A DNA stretch of 64,000 nucleotides from Oxyruncus cristatus. Lineage: Eukaryota > Chordata > Aves > Passeriformes > Cotingidae. The translations under genes were made by a program, and so were the position numbers. Below the pieces are notes generated by a model that was not told the DNA's origin, did not search any database, and worked only from the letters and a program-made list of their open reading frames with translations. This document shows, piece after piece, positions 59,942-64,000 of this stretch; position 1 is the first letter of the stretch; each line of letters opens with the position of its first letter. The stretch is from positions 107,891 to 171,890 of the forward strand of contig VXAY01003830.1 of NCBI GenBank assembly GCA_013399855.1, written 5' to 3'.

Positions 59942-62713
59942 AGCTACCAACAACTGAAACAGAAAGAAGGAAAGAGAGCCAGTTAATGGACTGATAACTG
60001 CATAAGACTTTGCAGGACCCCTCTTCTGCAATCCCCAAGTGCAGCTTCCCACCACTCCTCATGGTGCCACAAAGACAAATGGCCCAGGGACCCCAGCTCA
60101 TACCCACAGCCCACTGATACTCACACCACTGCCCATGAGGCAGGTGTGGCCACAGACAGATCACGGCAGCTAAGGCACCATAATCCCTTCTCTCAGCTGG
60201 CAGTGTAAGGAACCAACTCCCATTGTAAGGAACCAGATCCTGGCATAACCCCTTTCAAATGGCCTGCAAGCAGCTCTGCTGCCCGCTACAGCCTCTGAGA
60301 CTAAGCCCACAGAAACACTCCTGCACAGAGGCAGGCTCCCTCTCAGGGAGCATCCTCAATGAGGATTTAGGCAGCAAGTTCTGACCTTTCAGCTGCAAGC
60401 AGTTTTTATGGGAGAAAAAGCACATTTTAAAGCTACTCTTATTACAAATAGTACAACCCCAAGTGATATTTTTGTTTTGCCATTGTGCATATGTATATAT
60501 ATAGCTTACAGAATACAATGCAATACAATGGTGCTTATTGCCTATTTAGCAGGAATTCCCTTGATCAAGCGACGTGCTATTTAAAACATATGCTGAAATT
60601 TTCTAATGAAATAAATCCATGACAGACTGTAGGCCAGCACTGCCACTCTTATAGCATCTCTTCTCCCCAGCAGAGTGGAGAGTCATAGATCACATGCGAC
60701 TATTTCAAACACATAATCCTAAGGCGTCTGTCTTGTAGAAGCAACAACAGCAATAAGCATCTATGTAATTTTTGTGCCATCTAACGACATTTCCACATAA
60801 AACCCTCAAGCAACCTGCTAGGTAATTTCTAAAGGAGAAGTTCCTACAATCCCTACTCCCATTGAAATCAACAGATGTTCTGTTGGTCAATTTAATAGCA
60901 ACTGGATTTGGCCAAAAGACAATATAAATTAAAAAAAACACTGCATGGAGGAACCCCTATCCTGAAACACAGACCAAGGAGTAAAATAAAGGATGATGTG
61001 CCAAGACAGAGACTACTTTTCAAAGGTTCTGGAGAGTTTCTATTCATTCTCTGGTATTCAGTTCCTGATGCTGAGACAGGAAAACATGTAGGTGCAACTA
61101 GTTATTAGAACTCTGGCAGTGCCCTATGCGAATTAAACGCTTACAACATGCCAAGGAGTGTTTCTGAATTAGTCCTGCTTTCCTCCTGCAATGTGTGGAG
61201 CAGACAGCACTCATTGCAGAGCAAAAGTATTTGATACTCAAATCAAACATAAAGGTCTCAGAAGTAGGATCACAAGACTTACAAACTACCAGTCTCAAAA
61301 ACATGTACAATTTCTGAAATTCAGCTAAAAATGTTTCAGCAGAGACAAAGCATTTTGCCTGATTCTTCAACTGACAATAATTGCCATGTGTTTATGTATC
61401 TGTGTCTTACTGATAACAGACTCTTGGATATCAAAGAATTCCCTCAGTTTCAGCTTCCTCACTCATTTTTATCACATTCATATCCTGTAATTTTTTCTAA
61501 TAAAGTAACCCACTGTAACTCTTTAAAGACTTACCATGGTCTGCTTAATTGATCTAACTGCTAGCCTTCCAAGATCCATAAGATGATGTTACCTCACTGT
61601 CTGCCAAGTTCCCTCCCTTTTCTCTCTGAAAACACAACATTCTCCCCCTTTTGTGTTGTTTCATCAGACTGTTCAGTGCAAGTGATGCAGCACAGGAGGA
61701 GAAAAAACAAAGCTAGCTTATCTCTTGCATGCCAGAAGCTCTGCTGAAGTGGACTAGCATTGTTGCAGAGCTGTGTGTGTAAGTGAGGACTGAAGCCCCA
61801 TGACTTATTGGTGTAAGTAAGTACATGTGATGGCATTTCCAAAGTGTTGTTTCAAACTTGCTGTCTTGGTTGGGCTGTTGCTTAAATCAAGGAGTGTCTC
61901 AACCTAGCATTGCAGTTTTAAAAACACGGTGGCTTAACTAAATTTGCTTTCTCCATCTGGCAATTCTTTCACAACCCAGAACTTTGATCTTTCCTCAATG
62001 ACCCGTTAATCTCATCAAGACCCAGAGCAACACTTCTTCACTGTGAAAGACAGAATAATGTACTAAGGATTCACCATCATCTGTATTCAAGATCTGTTTT
62101 AACTGAATTTAGTCACATCACGAATCTGACTTAAGCATAATGGAGTCACATCACCAGCATATCCTCACACATCATTGCCAGACTCAAGGTTGAACACAAG
62201 CACAATTTCACACTTTGGAGCATAAGAGAGTTTGCTGATCCCCACAACACCAAGCAGGAACACTTATCCTGGTTTTGTTCATTTACAATCATGTATTGTG
62301 TGCACTTATTTAGCTTTTTTACATTCCTTATGGCAGATCAATTCTCTTTATCCTCAACTATCCAAACCTCAACCCTGGATAAACACATCAGGTTCAGCTC
62401 TTAACATTGGCCCGTCAATCCATAACTTGGTGTAGCCTCACTGAACCAGTAGCTTTATACAAGCTGAAACCCAGCATTAAAAGAACACATACAATGTGCG
62501 TTTGAGTCAACCTTAATTCCCTGCATACCTTGGACATTGCTAGCTAGTACATAAACGTGGGCACATATAGTAAAAGCTAAGTGATGCCATGAGAGCTTTG
62601 CCAAACTCTCTGCAGGGGATTGCCCAGGGTAAAACAGTCATTGAATTTACATAGGTTTTCAAAGGATCTGACTGAAATCCTGGTATCTCTCTTGTGCTCT
62701 TTAGTGATAATCG

Positions 62714-62757
62714 CCCCCCCCCAAACCAACCAACCAACCAACAAAAAACCCCCCACA
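62714..62757 (+). repeat. C-run and (AACC)n simple repeat in intron 1
   Basis: A run of C followed by four to five aacc units and another A/C-rich patch. It is a length-variable simple repeat with no other feature attached. Confidence 0.8.
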
Positions 62758-63775
62758 GAAAAACAACATCTGAAGAACTTATCAGCGAGGAGTCAATTTT
62801 CCAAACACTAACTGCCAAGTGTTGGTTTACTACCAAGTAAGGTTTCATCGACTGTACCACAGAAGAAAAGGTAAAATCAATGTCCAGAAAGCCAACGGAA
62901 ATATGTGTCTAAAAAATTATTATATTCCTAGGTGATTGCTCTACATGACCTAAAGAGAAAGAAAGGAAGAGGAACAAGAAGAGTCAATGGTATATAACTT
63001 TATCTATATTGCTGTAAATTAACGGCAGACCTCTTTCAAGAGAGAAAACTAGTCCATATATCAGAACACTGCGAGCTACTGGGCTGATTTCCTGCCCAAC
63101 CACTACAGTTCATCCGCTTGGCCACAGGATGGCAATGTTGATCCACAATAATAAGCCAAATTTCTTGTCCAACAGAATGCAGCGCTAATTTCCAACGTAG
63201 CAGATAGAATCTAAAAATTTACGTCTCCTGGATCTACTTAAAATTCAAAGTTCTTGCATTTTAATTTCATGTGATTTAAAAAAAAATAAAAACAAACCGG
63301 TCCCATTTGTCTTTACATAAGGGATCGGGCAGTTGGTTTGCAAATCTTGGCACATGATGATATGATTATCCCTGCTATGAGAGGGCTGGGTAATTTCAGT
63401 GGTGATTTTGTCAGAGTGGCAGTCTGTCCTTCTGGGAAAACTGATCTTTTCCAGGAAGAGTTAAGGCAAGCCTAAGAAAAGAAAGAAGTATTTCCATCTT
63501 CTGGTATTTGCCCCCATCTGAATGTAAATGTTCAGGCAGGACCTCCTGAAACATTTCTTGGTTCTCAGTTCCCAGACTGCAAACTCAACTGTCTGCAAGA
63601 CCAACGCTGCCCTGCAGTGAAACCTGCTCTGAAGGTTTCACTAGCAAAAGGTTTAAACAACAAAAGAAAAAGTCTTCAGTGAAAAAGACTGGCATAAATA
63701 TTCTCCAAAAATGAGGTTTGTTCCTCATCCCTTTACAAGTATTTGAATCCAGCATAGCCTGTACACAGGAAGAAG

Positions 63776-63824
63776 TATGCATCAAGAAAAGCCCAAGGAA
63801 TAACTATGCATCAAGAATAGCCCA
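63776..63824 (+). repeat. 20-bp direct repeat near the right edge
   Basis: Copies at 63776-63795 and 63805-63824, starting tatgcatcaagaa, match at 19 of 20 bases, 29 bp apart. It looks like a small local duplication in intron 1. Confidence 0.8.
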
Positions 63825-64000
63825 GTGCTGGGCTCCTACACACGGTGATGGTTGCCCTCTAGTCAGCCCCAATTTTTCAGCCTAACCCTCAAGGAAAGAG
63901 TCCCTCAGTCTAGGAGCTAAAGGTGGGGGGGAAATTGCAAAGTCTAAATTTTCCCACTTGATCCAAAGAGGATTTTCCAGCAAAGAGAAAAAAAAAAAAA

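Larger units (their letters stand above)
59954..64000 (-). other. PDGFRA: PDGFRA intron 1 (3' part)
   Basis: No coding exon, CpG-rich promoter or retroelement was recognised here. The intron ends with the pyrimidine-rich acceptor tttcttctgtttcag before exon 2. It contains a C-run with (AACC)n at 62714-62738 and a short direct repeat at 63776-63824. Because mammalian intron 1 is tens of kilobases long, exon 1 probably lies to the right of the window. Confidence 0.7.

Overview
The window is vertebrate nuclear DNA, almost certainly from a bird. Three fragments of CR1 non-LTR retrotransposon are present, two of them ending in the ATTCTATG/ATTCTGTG tail typical of avian CR1. The one gene is an intron-rich receptor tyrosine kinase whose protein reads like avian PDGFRA (platelet-derived growth factor receptor alpha). 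I cannot name the species from the sequence.

Layout. Positions 1 to about 32,600 are intergenic. By the conserved vertebrate order PDGFRA then KIT, this is the flank leading towards KIT, but no KIT exon lies here. It holds the CR1 copies (about 11,361-12,495, 15,649-15,797 and 24,674-24,918), poly-T tracts around an N gap (14,867-14,972), an apparently artefactual duplicated patch (17,184-17,341), and an unidentified open frame cut by the left window edge (1-about 448, minus strand). Positions about 32,600-59,953 hold PDGFRA on the minus strand: exon 2 (start codon) through exon 23 (stop codon and a 3' UTR of about 3.3 kb). Positions 59,954-64,000 are the 3' part of intron 1; the non-coding first exon and promoter are not recognisable here and probably lie beyond position 64,000.

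The 22 coding exons were placed by hand from splice sites, phase and protein homology. They join into an uninterrupted 3,264-nt reading frame of 1,087 codons plus stop. It encodes a signal peptide, five Ig-like domains, one transmembrane helix, a juxtamembrane segment, a split kinase domain with an insert, and a C-terminal tail. All catalytic residues checked (K627, E644, D818, D836, gatekeeper T674) and the main docking tyrosines (Y572/Y574, Y720, Y731, Y742, Y849, Y988, Y1017) are intact, so the gene looks functional.

No new multi-gene system is visible. The most interesting local signals are a duplicated 5' splice site just behind exon 14, whose use would put a stop inside the kinase; a 19-bp perfect inverted repeat in intron 19; a 27-bp direct repeat flanking a CpG-rich palindrome in intron 4; a tandem acceptor at exon 9; and a 3' UTR carrying a poly(U) tract, Pumilio-type motifs, miRNA seed matches and several possible poly(A) signals.
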